Shown here piece after piece: positions 1 through 14,432 of a stretch of DNA of 64,000 bases. The notes beneath the pieces are model-generated. The model was not told the origin of the DNA and ran no database searches. It worked only from the letters and a program-made list of their open reading frames with translations. Each line of letters opens with the position of its first letter. Positions within the stretch are counted from its first letter, which is position 1. Origin of the DNA: Astrothelium macrocarpum (Eukaryota; Ascomycota; Dothideomycetes; Trypetheliales; Trypetheliaceae). Where the stretch lies: positions 1 to 64,000 of the forward strand of contig JAGEMR010000105.1 of NCBI GenBank assembly GCA_021030915.1. Direction: 5' to 3'. The position numbers and the translations under genes were made by a program.

Positions 1-860
1 AATTTTTTATATTAATATATTTAATAATTATAATTCATTTTTAATTTTTAAATTGAATAAATTTAATTTTATCATATTTTTTAATATATATTATCATTAT
101 TAATATGATTATTATATTTATTATAAAATTTATTTTATCAAAATTATATATATATTTTTTATATATTTTATATTTAATTATTATATTATATAATAATTCA
201 AATTAATCTGAAATAATTTTTGAATTTTTTAATAATATTTTTTAATAATCGTAAAATCAATTAAATTTGATTTTGAAAATTAATTATATATTAATAAATT
301 ATTTTATTCAATATTTATCAATAAATTTATTTTCATATAATTATAATAAAAAATTGATTATATTTTTTATATCAGAAAAATATAATAAAAATTTTTTAAA
401 ATTTTGATTAAATATATATTTAATTAATAATTATTTTTCGAATTGATTTAATTTATGATTTTATATATATATTAATACGTATTATTATCAATTATTTATT
501 TTATTATATAAAATAAATTCGGAAATATCATATATTTTTATAATTATATATTAATTTAATTTTTAATCAGATTTTTTTACGATTTTAATTATATTAATAA
601 TAAAAATAATATTTTTTTTTTTAATATAAATTGATATAATGATTAAAAAATTATGACGCGACGAAAATTTAAATGATTTTTTGATGCGGAAAATGCGCGG
701 CTGGGTGGTAAACCACGTTAATCTTTTTTTATATAATATAAATATTCATTATAAAATTTTTAAAATATCATGATAATATAAAAAAATATATTTTATATTT
801 TTTTATAATCGTATATATATTTTTTATATTTTACAATTTTAAATTTATAATTATTTTATT
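1..860. repeat. RIP-type AT-rich block
   Basis: The block is almost entirely A and T with long TA-rich runs and no sustained ORF on either strand. It continues off the left edge of the window. Composition returns to normal genic DNA at about 860. This is the pattern left by RIP on a transposon; the element type cannot be read except for one GC-richer terminus near 683-720. Confidence 0.8.
683..718. repeat. Probable right terminus of a degenerated TA-inserting transposon
   Basis: A short GC-richer island inside the AT-rich block ends in CCACGT followed by TA. The TA element at 28410-30269 has the same outer hexamer next to TA at its right end, and both read ACGTGGT inward, although the inner bases differ. 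The other end would lie off the window or is destroyed. The shared stretch is only about 7 bp, so this is suggestive only. Confidence 0.35.
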
Positions 861-1764
861 AATTGGAATCATGATAATGGAGATTGAGGTGTTTGAAATA
901 ATTTCGTTGATGCTGGTGGGGTGTTGCAGAAGGTGGGCTGTTGTAGAAGGTGGGGCTGACTCGTAGCCCCGTGATGTTGCAAGGAAAACCGGGGAGGGGA
1001 TATTCTCCTGTTATAAACTCATCTAGGCCGCTCGTGTGGTAGCTCATTTTGGATGGCCTGTGAAACATGGTAATTTTATCTGGATTAGCTTCTGGCTTGC
1101 TTTCTATATCTTTTGAGATGTTGTTAGAAGTCTCGAAGGTGGCTAGGAGAAAAGACCCTGACTCTTTGCGTTTTCTGTGCGAATGCCAAGATCCACGATT
1201 ATGAAAATGGCTAGAGCTAAGTTACACTGACCTAGCTTGTTAAAGCTGTATAATTAAACGCATGTGAAGCGAAGTGAAAAATTCGAGGTGGAGTAGTTGC
1301 AGCAGATCTATGCTAAATACACTAGGATGAATCCGGGGGCATCAACCACGGTTTCTAAAGTCTTCAGACGCAGTTTCTAATTCAACATAGCTCAGTAAAC
1401 AATATCTCTCATAAGCTTTTACGAATTCTCTGCTACAAGTTTTGAGTGTTGAGATCTCGACCCTCTTCCATTCTCAACTTGCTCCAGCAATATTCTATAG
1501 AGGGTGCCAAACATTAAAGAAGGGTTGAATTGCCATTTGTCCATAAGATCACGTCATCGTTGGATTTTGAATTGGAAAGTCGAATACTGCTCTGTGCGAA
1601 GCAAAGCATAAGATTACACCCTAATAATATTTTGTGAAGCAAGAGCGCCCTATAACCCCCAATGCAGACATAGACATGCAACGCACAGCAACACCATGCT
1701 AAGAAAACCGCCAAACCGCCATTTTCCATGATTCATTAGACCATCCTCCACTCAGGAAACCACG
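861..1764. other. Intergenic, downstream of TRA1
   Basis: No supported gene. The region carries the TRA1 3' flank and the edge of the AT-rich block. Small ORFs at 859-1068 and 1514-1729 on the minus strand have no recognisable features. Confidence 0.6.
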
Positions 1765-4700
1765 CTAAAGATAACCCATCCACAACGGATCCGTCTGACT
1801 CAAATACATCGGCGCCACCGCCCGCGCAATCAAATCAATCGCCGTCTGATTGCACGGCAAATTATTCTGTTCGGGACTACTCGCCAAACTCAACGTTTTC
1901 TTCACAATCTGCTTCGAGTTCCCCATGACGTGCTCGCGCAGCTGGTCCGTCGTCGGCGGCTGCCTATGCGCCTGCGTGAACCAGAAGTGGATTTCGTCGC
2001 GGATGAAGATGGAGAGCTGCATGTCGAGGTCGACACCGGCGCCGCCAGCCGAGTTGTCTTTTGACGCGTCGGCGCTGGTGGTAGCGACGGCTGATGAGGC
2101 CGCATTGTTGCCTTGGGCGGATGTGGTGGGGCCGTCGGTGTCGGAGGAAGAGAGCGGCTCGACGAGGCAGCGGGAGAGTGTTTGGAGTACGCAAGCAAAG
2201 ATGCCTTCCATGGCGAGAGGGCCGAGGAAGACTTGGAGATTAGGAGTTAGGCGGAACGGGACAGGCTCTGTATTGACGAATAGTGGTCTAGAGCTGTGGA
2301 TGCTGGGGAGGAGGTCCACACCCCATACGTCGCCTGTTGATCGGGAGATAGCGATTTTGTGTGGATAGCGCTGGGACATTGGGATAATGTATGTCATGAA
2401 TGTAAGAGTCGCGAATTGGTATGCGAATTGGCGGCGGAAGAGGAAGTAATCGGCGAATGAGGGATACAGAGCTTGCATGTGGTCCCTGAGGAGATTCTGA
2501 GAAACAAATTTGTCCTGGACGGCAAGGAAGGTGTCCATCCTCAAACTAGTTTCGACGTCGCGGCGAGCCTGTTTATTATCAGCAAACGCTATTTGTTGGG
2601 AATATTTCCAGATACTCACAGTAGAAAGCTTCTGAAGCTTCTCAATTGTGTATAGAATAGGCTCGTCCTTGCTAAAGTTGTTGCGACGCGCATAATCCTC
2701 AAACACACCCTGCAGCGTAATGTATGACGGGTCGTCCTGCACCAGTCGGACATGCGGAGACAAAGGTATCATCTCTGGTAGGTGGAACTTGAGGTTACGT
2801 CGCCGGCTCTCTTTCTTCTTAGCCAAGGTGCTATTGAAAGTACGGAATAGTTGCAGCATCCTCTCCTCTCGCCTGCTACTCCTTGAAGCGGGGTGCTGGA
2901 CAGCAAATGGGTGAACACTGCCATCATGGCCTCGAATCCTAATCCTACGATGACATACGCCAATTCCTCTGACAAGATCGACAGTTGGCATCAGTCGTTC
3001 GATCCGGATGAAGTCTTGATTCTTCTCACGGTGCTCAAGATACTGACCCGGGACTTCCACATCGTCAAACTTTTGGAATCTAAAGTCATTCAAGACTTGA
3101 CTATAGTTCTCCAGATTGGCATGTGGATTACGTCGATCGAGCTTCTCCTCGAATCGATCTCGCCATTTCCTCAGCTTGTGGATGTATTCGTAAGCCGTTG
3201 GTTTCACTTTGACAAAGTCCTGTTCGAAAAATTTGCGGATGTGATTGGGTAGGATAGACTCTGAAAATCGAGTAATATTCATCTCCGTCGCGGCAGGTAA
3301 TTTCTGCGTCTTTGCATATTGCGCCGGAGTCCGACCAATCCATTGCAAGCCATCGTTCAGTAAGGCGACAATCAAGCGATAGGCGTCCTCATCAGGTGGG
3401 CACTTGAATTTCTGTTGCATGGAATCCACAAGCTGCTCCATGGAAAGGCTGAGAAGTGGGTACGCAGTTTTAAGTACCGTCATGAGCTCGTCAGCATGGT
3501 CCCATGGCTGTTTCTCCCTCTCTTGATTTTTGGCTTGTGCATTCGCATTTCCGTTGACCCCATCAGTCGGCTCAACCTTTGGTGTTACTTGAGTATTGCC
3601 ATTAGTACTCGTACCATCTTGTCCTCCATTTTGTGTCTGGGTCTGGCTAGCGTCACCATTGGCAGTACCTGGTCGGGAAGATCCGCCTTCGCCGGCTGCA
3701 GTACCTGGCCTAGATGAAGGAGATCCTTGCTTGGCTGCCTCTCCATTTTGTTGGCCTTGCGCTTGCACCCTGTCCTTCGCAGCCTTTGCCTTGACCTCTC
3801 CTTGTCTTTTGATTTGAAGGAGGTCCTCCTTGCTCGTACGAAGCTGGAAGTATAACGCCTGTGGGTAAGTCTTGGCCATCTTGAGTAAAATGCCCTTCAA
3901 CAATCTAGCTTCAGGCCGTGAGAGACCTATTAGCAGCTGCGGAATGAAGGTAATCCAAAACCAGACCGGTGTCTCGCCCTTATACTCCTCAAACGCTTTC
4001 GCCAATGTCTCCTCGCTGTCATCCAGAGACAGCAGCCACAGAACACGTGATATGAGTTTGCGAGATTTTGCTGATTTGTACTGCCCTGCAGCTTCGAGGT
4101 AGCAAGAGATGGCGTTACCACCCTTATCAATCGCTTTAGGATCGGCACGGAAAAGCATGTCATTATATCGACCCCACTCAGCCCAAGCCTTAGGTAGCTT
4201 GATATCAAAATATAGTGCTGAGCCAAAGGCATCGTTTGCAGCTTCTTTATCACCGAGCTTGTCTTGAAACATGCCCTTAAGAGTGTAGAACTCGGCTTTC
4301 TGTTGGGCGCCAAAATACGAGAGATTCGTGTTGTTAATAACATCGAGCCCGCTGCTGAGTTCGGCCTTGTTTTGATAGTGACACTTTGCTTGCTCTCGCA
4401 ACTTAAGGAAAGCTTCTTGAATCTCTATGTTCGGTAGCGTATATATACGACTCAGTTGATTGATGCAAACTTCTGGCATTTGGTGCTTGCGGGCAACATG
4501 GGCGAAGCGATTGATTATCCAAGCGGTCTCGTGATATCCTCGGTACGCAAAAGAGTTCCCAGTGGTATTACCAGGTTGGGGTGGAACAAGGTTTAGGTAG
4601 GTGCCATTGATGAGCTGGAAGATGTGTTGACGCCAAGTGACCAGGCTCTGCCATGCGTTGATATCATCCCAAAAGTTGGGTAAACGATCGCGCCAGGTGC

Positions 4701-7700
4701 CCAAGAGCATCTTGAGTTCTTGAGATTTTATGTCAAGATTTTGCGCATTTGTTTGAGAGAGGCTGTTACTAATTACAGCTGCATCATGAAGCTCTACCAG
4801 CTGTTGGAAGTTCTGCAGAATCGGGATGTGGGCATTCGTGATGCGTTTCGGAAGTTGATGCCACTTGCGAATTGACAACTGAATGTTCTCGTCAATCAAC
4901 CTGTTTAGCTCCTGTTGCGATTCCTGCTTGTTATGCATCTTAAGCAGCGCCAAGAATGCTTGGAAGAATACTCGACGCATAGTAGGAGCGTCAGACAGTG
5001 ACTTGACGATGGAATCGAGCTGCTCTCGGTGTTCATTATTCGACCAGGCTTCGAAAGTTCGCCATGTTGATTCAAGATACAGGTCATTGAAGTTCTCGTG
5101 CTTAGCAAAATCGCTCAATATTTCCCATTGTTGCAGCTTCTGGGCGCAAAGCACCCAATGATCCTCCCAGAGCATATATTCGCCTTGCGCAAATGGCAGA
5201 GTACCTGTGCGAGCTTTGATCTGAGCCGTCTCGTACATTTGTTGCGCCTTGTCCCACATGCCGTTCTGTTCATAGGAGAGAGCCGCGTTTGTCTCCACGA
5301 ATTGACATCTTCTCCTCCATGTTCCATAAAATAGATCGTCTTCTTCAAGCGATGCATAGATTTCCAGAACTGCATCAAGATTGCTTTCCCTGATATTTGA
5401 CGTGTCGATAACGGGATCGATGGCATAATCTTCGAGCATGCAGGCTGCAACATACCAGGCATCGTAGGTTCTTGCAAGGTATTTCATGATGTGCGGTGGA
5501 AACTTGGGTCGAGGTTTTGACTTTGCAATTCCTTCTATTATGGTTTCAACGCAATTGGGGCGCCGATCAATTTGACGTTGATGAAAGTCCTTGGTCAATA
5601 GCGCGACCAATCCCTTCTCTAGCTCTGCGCGATCTTCCTTTGTTAGGACTGACCAGCAAATAGGGAAAAGAGCCACCCATATATCGTGAGCAAGATGATC
5701 GTCAACATGCTGCAGCTGCCCTAGAGGTTCTAGAATATCCCTTGTCCGAATATCACTCAAGCTTGTAACAAAGGACCGATGTGCTGATATTAGAGACTCT
5801 AACTTATCATCCACAATGATGTTGCTCAATCGCTCGTCACTCTTATAGGTACCGAACAAGAGAGATGCTGGGGGAACACGAAAGTCTTCCTGGTGTAATG
5901 AAATGTGGCTATACATCTCCACGGACCCGAACAATAGTTGAATGACTTGACTAAGCCAGAATGATTCACCAAGAGTATCCCAATTCTGAGCTGCCAACAC
6001 ATACTTGATACGATTGCTGGCTGTCCGACTGAGGCTTCTGTCAAAGATTGACATAAAACGGTTTCGCATTTCAATATTCTGCGCGCGAGTGCCTATGAGA
6101 AAGGCATATTCCATGCGGACTGTCAGCTCCGATCGGGTTATCTTAGGGTCCTCGTAGATGCGGATGACCAGGTCCAGGAACTTGTTCTGAAGTGATTCTT
6201 CAGCCTTTTGTTCGAAGATTAGCATCTTGTGCAACACAGCCGTTTTCTCCTTTAGAGTCGGGACTGGCTCGGCAGAGTCAAACACCCATTCGGAAACCAT
6301 GTCCAGAATCTTTGAGCAAAGAACCGTACTTTGCGATCGCTCGACCAACGACGCTAAGACGCTCAGATATGGCCTACGCTGCTCTCCAAGTTGCGGCATG
6401 CGAACCGCAACGAGTTCGATGACCTTCAAAATCAGGTCTGTGATGATTTTTTGCTCATGTGGATCCGCTACTCCCTCTTGTGGTCCACCTGGTCTCGCAG
6501 CTTGCATGCCTGCTGGAACTTGAGGTGCTGTCTGGGCAGCAAGGTGGTCCTTGGCCAGCTTTGTCTGTAGTGCTTTCATGACTTGCACGATATGTTGGTC
6601 AAGCTCCGCTGGTTTACGTTTGCTTAGCGTCCAGAGAATGTTGATGGAGCTGACATAGTTCTCGCCTGAAATCATCTCAGAAGCGACATTGGAGAGGTAG
6701 GTGATGATTTCCGGCTTGTCTTTGTCTTCTTCCATGGCGCCTTCCTCTTCCTCCGCTTCCTTTTCATCGGGAACAGCGTCAAGTATTCTCTTTAACAATG
6801 GGACTAGCTTGGGCTTTCCTTCTTCTGCATCAACGTCATCCGGGTTGTGCAAACAGTCTTGTATCTCAGGATTCTCGCTGCGCAAAGGCTTCTCCAATAG
6901 CTTCTGTAATTGTTCAAGGCGAGATAGGACCCACTCATCGCTCTTGACGTTGACGAGAACCTTTAGAATTTGTAAGGTATTCACCATCTTCGTTGTCCAC
7001 CCATCCAACTTTTCCTCTGGCTTCGGATCCGACGTTAAAATTTGCTCTGTGACTCTCGGGAACATGGCATCAATGTCAAGATCTGACCAGTATGCAGGTG
7101 ACAAAAGTCCATGCAAAAGTCGGAGTGACTTTTTACACATCTCCATACCCTGGCTTTGGTTGATGTTTTGAAATTGACTCGTATCTTTCTTTTCAGCTGA
7201 AGGGACTGGATAGCGCTCTGGTATGGATGCAATGAACTGGACAAGATATTTAATCATCAACAGTCTGAGCTGTGCACTTGCAACAAAAGCGCGATGTGGT
7301 GAGGCAGATGATGCGCGCACGATTTCTGTTCCGTCGGCTCTGCGCTTTATCGAGGTCGGAGAGTTTGGCACTGAAGTGGTTCCGTCTTTGGCAGCACGCT
7401 CTTCCCATTTCCAGATCAGTGTAATAAGGTTAAGCGCAAGCTTCTTCTGATCATTCGAGGGACTTGGCGGCTGAGCAATTTTACCAAGAGACTGCATAAT
7501 AGTTGGTGCAAGGTTTTCCCTTGCTTCGTAGAAGAGATCTTCATGGCGAACGATGAATTGAAAGATGCTTGTCAGCTGCTGTAGATTCGAGCTTTCTTCG
7601 ACCAGGATGCGCTTGGCCATTTTGGCCCAAATGGGTATCTTTTTATCCCCGACTTCGCCAACACGTTTAGGTAGCATTGGCGCCAGAACCTCCATTCCTT

Positions 7701-10700
7701 GTGCGACAAGAGCTCGGCCTTCATTTTGATGAGCCTTCAACAACGCCTGATATACTTGCAGGGTTATCTTTGCGGGCGTGTCGTACTGTGCGATAAAGTA
7801 AGCAATCAGGACGTATGCTGCCTGTTTGTTGATAATATCTTCAAGTTTAATGTAGTTCCAGCCAAATTTGATGACGTCCTTGCGTGCATCAATAACCATT
7901 CCAGCGTGGTACTTGACAAGTAAGGTAGTGAGCTGGAGAAGCTCAAGTCGAGAATAGTCAATGCCAGACCGTCCGTCCTCCACGAGAGTCTCTGTTGAAG
8001 CAGGTTTCCAGAGTTTAGCGTGTACCATTTCAAGCATTGGCTTGTCAAACAATTTAGTACCCTTGCTTGTGCCCCACAAAGAGTCCCAGCTTCGCTTAAT
8101 GTCCATGGCAAAGATGGGATTAACGATGTAGTGGAGAGCATAAGTCTTGGTTTTCTGAGAAGTGTTCTTGTTGCTGTACTGCTCAATGCCGCGAGACACA
8201 AGGCTTCGCTGATAGTCAACTGATTCGTTGCAGAGCAACTTATCGTAGACAAACCCGAGGAATGATGGACTATCTTTCAGATTGCCAGCCGTAATAGCAT
8301 CAATAATCTCGAAAAGAAATTCGAGATTCTGCAAGTCATTACCGAGGTATATGGTAATAACATCCATCATCTGGTCGCCAGCTTGCTCGGCTGAAAGACG
8401 GAGCTGAGTGTCGATTTCGTTGTCGCGCAACTTCTTTTCCAGCGCAATTGCAGAAGAAAGAAGCGTCTTGCGGAGCTCAGGGTTCGCAACCAGCCACTTG
8501 CTGGTCTCTGCAGAAGAGCAGATGGATTTTGCCGCATGGATGGCATTTATTACAGCAATCCATCGTCCATTGTCTTCAGTATCAGCGACAAACATGCTTT
8601 GGAAACCAGCTACATCTGAAGTGACGGCTTCCCGAAGGGGGCCACTCGATGCATCGGACAATAATTGAGCGAAAAATCTTCCTTGGTTATGGTCCTTTAG
8701 CTTCTCTTTGAAGTAGGACCACGCTTCTTTGGAATAACGATTGAGATATTTGATCAGAGGCTTCCTGAAAGGACTGTAGTGAGTTCGCCGCAGGTCCTTC
8801 TCCAGGTCGAGTACCTTTTGCACCAGCTGATCCAGAAAGCCAAGTGCCTGAGGAGGAAGCAAATGGAAGACGTTCAATATTGCCGTAATGACTCTCATCT
8901 GTTTATTTTGCTCAATGAGAGTAAAGGAGATCTTTTGTAGACTTGGAGGATCGGCAATAGCCTTAGTGTGGTCCAATAATCGTGATCCGATCTCAACCTA
9001 AGGGACTCAGTATGACATGAAACAAAAGTACAAGTAATTGAACATACCTTGAAGTAATTAGTCAATAGTGTTAGAAGCCTGGCGAGACCTTCTAAACCGT
9101 CCACGCTCAACTTGCGGGGATCTTGCAAGTTCATGAGTATGGGTCGCAATCCATTCTGTAACAAGTCCTTAGGTAGTTTCATTGTTGCGCTCAGAACTCC
9201 CCGGAGGCCATTCTCAGCAGCCTCAACAACATCAGGAGCTTTGGAATAAAGGGATTTGAAAAATACGGAAATGATTTTCGCACGACTGTTGTTGTTAGAA
9301 GGCGTATCTTGGAAATCTTTCAGTTCCATTGCAGTTGACAATAGCCGAATGCATGCCACTCGGAACTTGATGATGAGCTCGGCATTTCGATATTCAAGAG
9401 GCTTGGTAGTCAGGTGCTCATCGTCACTATCAGCCAAGGCCAGCGATTCCATCAAAAGGCGGCTAGTGCCCTCGTTGAACTCTACGATACCCTTATCAAG
9501 TTTGAGTAGAAAGGTCATGGCGTCGATATGTCCGATTTGGTTGGCAAACGGCAATGCTCTAATCGGCTTCAAGTAGATTGGATGAAGAATTCTCTCCTTG
9601 ACTGGTGCGACAAGCTCATAAACCTCCAATCCCACAACCTGTGCTAAAACACCAAAGATCTTCTGTGTTGCATCACGAACCGACTTGTTAAGGTGGTTTA
9701 ATTCGCCAACCAGAGTAGCACACATGACGAAAAGACGGCTGTTCCGATTTGCCATGTCTTCTTTGGTCGAATTCTTGTGGCACCGTTGCAGGATGTGTTC
9801 AATTGTGCTTTGTGCTTTTACTCTCATGCTAGCTGGCAGGTCTCCTGGTAAATCCTTCATCACATAAAGCAAAGCTACCACAAGCTCTCGTTGTCGCTCG
9901 ATGAGCCAGTCATCACTCAGGCCGAGTTTTGACACCATGATATCGAGTCCGAGGGCTCCACCCGCTTTTACAAACCACTCCTCTTCGTAACATGCATGGC
10001 TGAACGTCCGTTGCAAATGCATGAAGAATGCAAATCTATCGATCTTATCGGTCGAGCCAAAAATAGTCGTGACAACGTCACGAGTATTCAGTATGGCGCG
10101 CTCAGCGGTTTCCCTGACTTCAATCTTCTCGGAGGATAGGCAATCGATTAAAGAGTCCGCAAGGACATTACTGTCCAGAACCACAGGCCCCTCTCCAGAC
10201 ATGACATCAAACGGCTTCTGCCTGTGCTTCTCTATGGAAAGAGCTTTGGCGACTTCCAAGATTAAGAAATGACGACAAACGTTGGTCAACATTGCCGAGG
10301 CTTCGTCCTTTAGCTCAGGCAAGGTGGATGCCAGTATAAGAGCGTTCAGCAATTTTCTCAGAGTGCCCTGTTCGGAATCACGCTTCTCAGTTGATTTGTC
10401 TCGCTCGGATATTGCAAGTAGATCAGTGCCCGCATCGTATTTGCCTTCACGGAGATCGGTTGCTTGAAGACGCACGAGCTGGGCGAAATCGTCCGGAAGA
10501 TTATCAGCACCAATGAACAGTTTCAGCTCAGAAGCAATGAGTTTGAATGCGTGGCGCTTGTAGATTGGATCAGATTGTCTTGCCGTGTTATTTTTGGGAG
10601 TTTCTGTCAACCTTTTGATGGCTACGTCGATGCCCATGCGGACGGGCATAGCCCGATCCCGAGTGCTGCCAATCATTCTAATGTCAATACTACATTCGTC

Positions 10701-13545
10701 GTCGGCGTATTCTTTATATTGTAGTGTGGGTGGTCGGTTCAAGAATTTTCTGTTCCTTCCTCCGAGCTTTCCCAGGATGCGCATGGTTGTATGTGCATGG
10801 AAGTGACTATATGGAGCCGGTTGCAGATGCTCCCAAAGCGCTGCCATCAGTTCTTCAATGACTGGAGCCATGATTGGGTCCAAATAATCAGCGGTAAGGT
10901 TATCCACACACAACTCAAGTGTCCTCAGACCCTGACCAACAAGATCAGAGCCTGCCCGAAGTGCGACGACCAAAGGCCTCATGAGGTAGCTCAAATGAGG
11001 TAACAGATTACTTAGGCGTGCAGGTACTGTTAGAGAGAGCTCAACGTAAAGATCTCGATCGAAAGGCTTCCTTGCAGAGAGCAATAAATTGTTGAGGACC
11101 TCAAGCAGCATTTCCAGAAGAGGCAAGATTTCCTTGTATAAATGCTCGAACCGGCCGCCACCGATGCTTCGAAAGAGCGACCTCAAGAGTACAAAATAGT
11201 TGATGGGTTCTTCGGCTATCGTAGAGAGTTGAATTGACTTTGTGATTAGTTTTGTGACGTGTGGCAGCAGAACTTGCTCATTCTGCTGAGAAAATAATGT
11301 TACTGCCATGAAGGCCAGCTTAAACAAACGCAAGAGGATCGATGCCTTTTTGACGTCACTACTGCCAACATCCTCGATGCGAGCCATCAGGAATTGTAAA
11401 AGCATGCCGGCAAATGCAGGAGACGTTGCTTCACTTGCGAGTAGAAATTGAGGAATGTGCAAGAGGGAGGGATGCTCAAACATCATATCATACAAATGGG
11501 GTATCTCTGAATGAAACACTTCATGAAATGTTGCAGGATCAACGTGATGGAACACAGTGCCGAAAGACTCGAGGAGTTCCTTTTCCTCTTTGCTACTAGC
11601 CACCATATGGTGATTTGCTAGAAGCTCGACCGGCGACATTGATTGGTAGTCAGTTGGTGGTTGCTCCAGGCTGTAGTAGCGGAAGACACGAGCCCCTTCT
11701 CGAAGCAGCTTGACAAAAACCTCGACTTCTTCAGCGTTATAGCCATAAGACACTTCATGCCAGTTCGCTGGAGCATTTGCTTGATCAATGCTATTACCGA
11801 CACTCTGGGGATTGCATATACGAAGCTGGTAAAACAGATTCTTGAGACCATGCAAAAGGTTTTTGAACAAGAACTTGTTATTCGAGACCGGATCAGATTC
11901 ACGGTCTCGTGGATTCCAGGTTTTGATTGGAGTAGCATTGAAGATGTCGACCTCGTCCCAGTCAGGTGGCTGGCTTTTATCTGGCATAAAATCTTCCGCA
12001 TTAGCTTCCATAGACTGGTTAGCGTACTGATTCGACATTTTAATGGCATTGTGATATTGTCGATTCATGGCGGCAAATTTGTCGCCGATGGCGTTCAGTA
12101 TCATGATGAGGAAATGTCGGCCGTCTTCTTTATTCTCGAGCTTCGCTATGCATTCGGCCATGTTCAACAAAAGTTTCGCACTCATGGTCTGAAAACTCGT
12201 CCCAGGATAGTCGTCGTGTAAGTTTTTGGTGTAGACTTCAATGGTACGCCGTATTTGTTCTCGCGTCAGCGACTCGCGTACATGGTGGATGAGGTCGGCG
12301 AGCATGCTATATGCGAGTGGCCTCAATGATTCATAAACCGTGAGTCCATCTCCGATCAAAGTCCGTTCGTCAAGAAGTTCGTCGAGCCTCTTTAAGAAAA
12401 TCTTCCGAAAATTGAAGTTGATGATGTGACGAATTGCTACCAAGAGTTCTTTTCGAGCCGCGGACTTCTCCTTTGGACAGTCTTTGAGCAATCGAACTAT
12501 GATGTCGGGCAGCACTGGCAGGAAATCCGTCAACTGTTGAGCATAAACTCTTAAGAGGTAGGCTAGAAAGCTCATGGTTTTGACCTGAGCGGTAATGAAT
12601 TCACCAAATGCAGCTCGGTTCCTAATTTCCTTGCTGACGCCAGTGAATGTTCGACCCTGAGCCTTTGCATCGGCATGGGCTTTCTCCTGTGGCTTCGCTT
12701 GTAACATCAATACCGCCTTAATCAAGGGAATAAATGACTTGACATTTCGAGGGACGCATTGCCGATAGGATTGGAATAGAGACACAACTATTATTGGACA
12801 CTCCGAAAGCACTTTGAACGACGACATGCCTTTGATTAGGAGTCTAGTCTGCTGCTGTTCGCCTCCGATGTCGGGAGCAGAGGCCACTGGTGATCCCGGG
12901 CGAGGAGATTGCGAGTATTGAGAATTACCTGGTGTTGAAGGTAAGGCGTTGGGCGCACCAGACGAAGGATTGTCCAAACTATCTTTGACCGCTTGTTCCA
13001 TCATTTCAAACATCTCCTGAATCAGGTTTAAGAAAGGTTGCACCTTCTCAGCCAGCACGGTCGTTTGGTGACGCTCAAAATCCATAATTGTTTTCATGCA
13101 TAGCACAGCATTATCCTCGTTTTCGATCTTGACCAGCTTCATAAGTTTGTCAACAATCTGTGCAGCAAATGGTTGAAGGGCTTCGCCTGGTGATTGTGGT
13201 AGACGATGAAGGATCTCAAGCACAGTGTTGCGCAACCGCTGCTCCGGAGAAGTACTGATAAAGACAGGCTGCCCATCAAGTATCTTGAGAAAGATTGGGA
13301 CGAATCTACTCAGGAATTGTGGATAAGTATTGCCTTGGCACCAGGTCTCGAGACCGTCGCGCAGCTCGGTTGCGAGGGCGCATTTTGTCTTTAATTCTGC
13401 TCGATCGTGATCAGTCTCTTCAATTGTAATCCGGACATGAGAGCCAACATTGGAAAGAAAGCGAAAGAAAGAAGCACATACCGGTGCTGGAATCGTCCAG
13501 CTTATTGGCGATTTGCTCCGGGTTCCTGTCCGGCCTCTCCGCCAT
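1765..13545 (-). CDS. TRA1: Tra1/TRRAP-family SAGA and NuA4 subunit (PIKK pseudokinase)
   Basis: Tra1 is the nuclear scaffold that recruits the SAGA and NuA4 acetyltransferase complexes to DNA-bound activators. The model has three exons: 13482-13545, 9048-13417 and 1765-8997, separated by introns of 64 and 50 nt with GTATGT donors. It gives 3,888 aa, a normal fungal Tra1 length. The start is the ATG at 13545 (MAERPDRNPEQ), and the frame closes exactly across both introns. HEAT-like helical repeats fill most of the protein, followed by a FAT region, a PI3K-like domain and a C-terminal FATC ending DPLWMGYL. Where active kinases carry the catalytic Asp/Asn loop and DFG, this protein reads around HKIAISRSTGDVWGVDLL, so it is a pseudokinase, as known for the family. 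A low-complexity Gly/Ser/Gln/Asn-rich insert (about 3500-3760) sits between the FAT and kinase regions. Identification is very secure. Confidence 0.97.
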
Positions 13546-14389
13546 CTTGATGTTTGCTTGAAGAACTATGAAAGAGCAGCTTCATAAGCAAAGTAAGATT
13601 CGCGTCCAGGAGGGCACTTCCAAGCCTCGATCATATAGTGGAAGACTTCGGGTCCTCCCATCGGCGTTGAGGAATGTATGCGCGAGAAGCCAGTAGAGAT
13701 GGTAGTGGATGGTAGAAGGTGGAGGATGAACGTATGGAAATGATGCAGCCTTGTGCACTATTACAGGTCATAACCATCCAGGAAGCGAATCCCTGGTCGT
13801 AATGTGTAAATGCGAAGCTCATCAAATCAATAATTCGTGAAAACGTTCGTGGGCAGGGTGAGAGAATGTGGGCAAGTTTGAACTCACACGTTAAGTAGAG
13901 CAAGTGCTACCTGGTCGGCAGAAAAAAGGTGGACGACACCGAGAGGCACCTTCCACCAAAGTCATGTGATTGCGGCCCGTTCCGCAAAGCTAATGCAGTT
14001 ACTAACATTTCTCAGCTTGCGTCTTTCTAGCCAATTCTAGATTAGACTACCGTTTCGGGTAACGGTGCGCTAGGTAAGAAGAAGAAACAAACTCGTTGGA
14101 ATTGCAAGGAGACAAGCTCAGTGACGAAGAATGAAGAGCTTCACGGGAATACAGCCTGCATACTACACTTCACAATTTAAAATGTACCTATGGCTCAACA
14201 CTCTATAAAAAATGGTGAACATGAGGTGACAGCGCGAGATAGAATTCCGATAATCTCTAGGAAACGTCGCGAGCTCGTCTTCAATTTAACAACAGTATTG
14301 GAAGCGATCGTAATGTTTGTACGACCCATAACTTTAAACCCCCTTACCCAACCTTTCCTATATTCGAGGTCAATCAAAAAAAAATGTTA
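13546..14389. other. Intergenic, TRA1 promoter side
   Basis: This stretch lies between the TRA1 start and the left inverted end of the adjacent transposon, so it should hold the TRA1 promoter and 5' UTR. No coding signal or clear regulatory motif could be supported. The minus-strand ORF at 13631-13903 looks fortuitous. Confidence 0.5.
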
Positions 14390-14432
14390 GGAGTAGTCCC
14401 GGCTCCGTGCACAGGCACGCTCCGTGCACACC
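14390..14432. repeat. Left terminal inverted repeat of the Fot1/pogo-type element
   Basis: The end starts GGAGTAGTCC and finishes CGTGCACACC just before the AT-rich interior. It contains CTCCGTGCAC twice. It remains GC-rich although the interior is nearly pure A+T. Confidence 0.88.
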
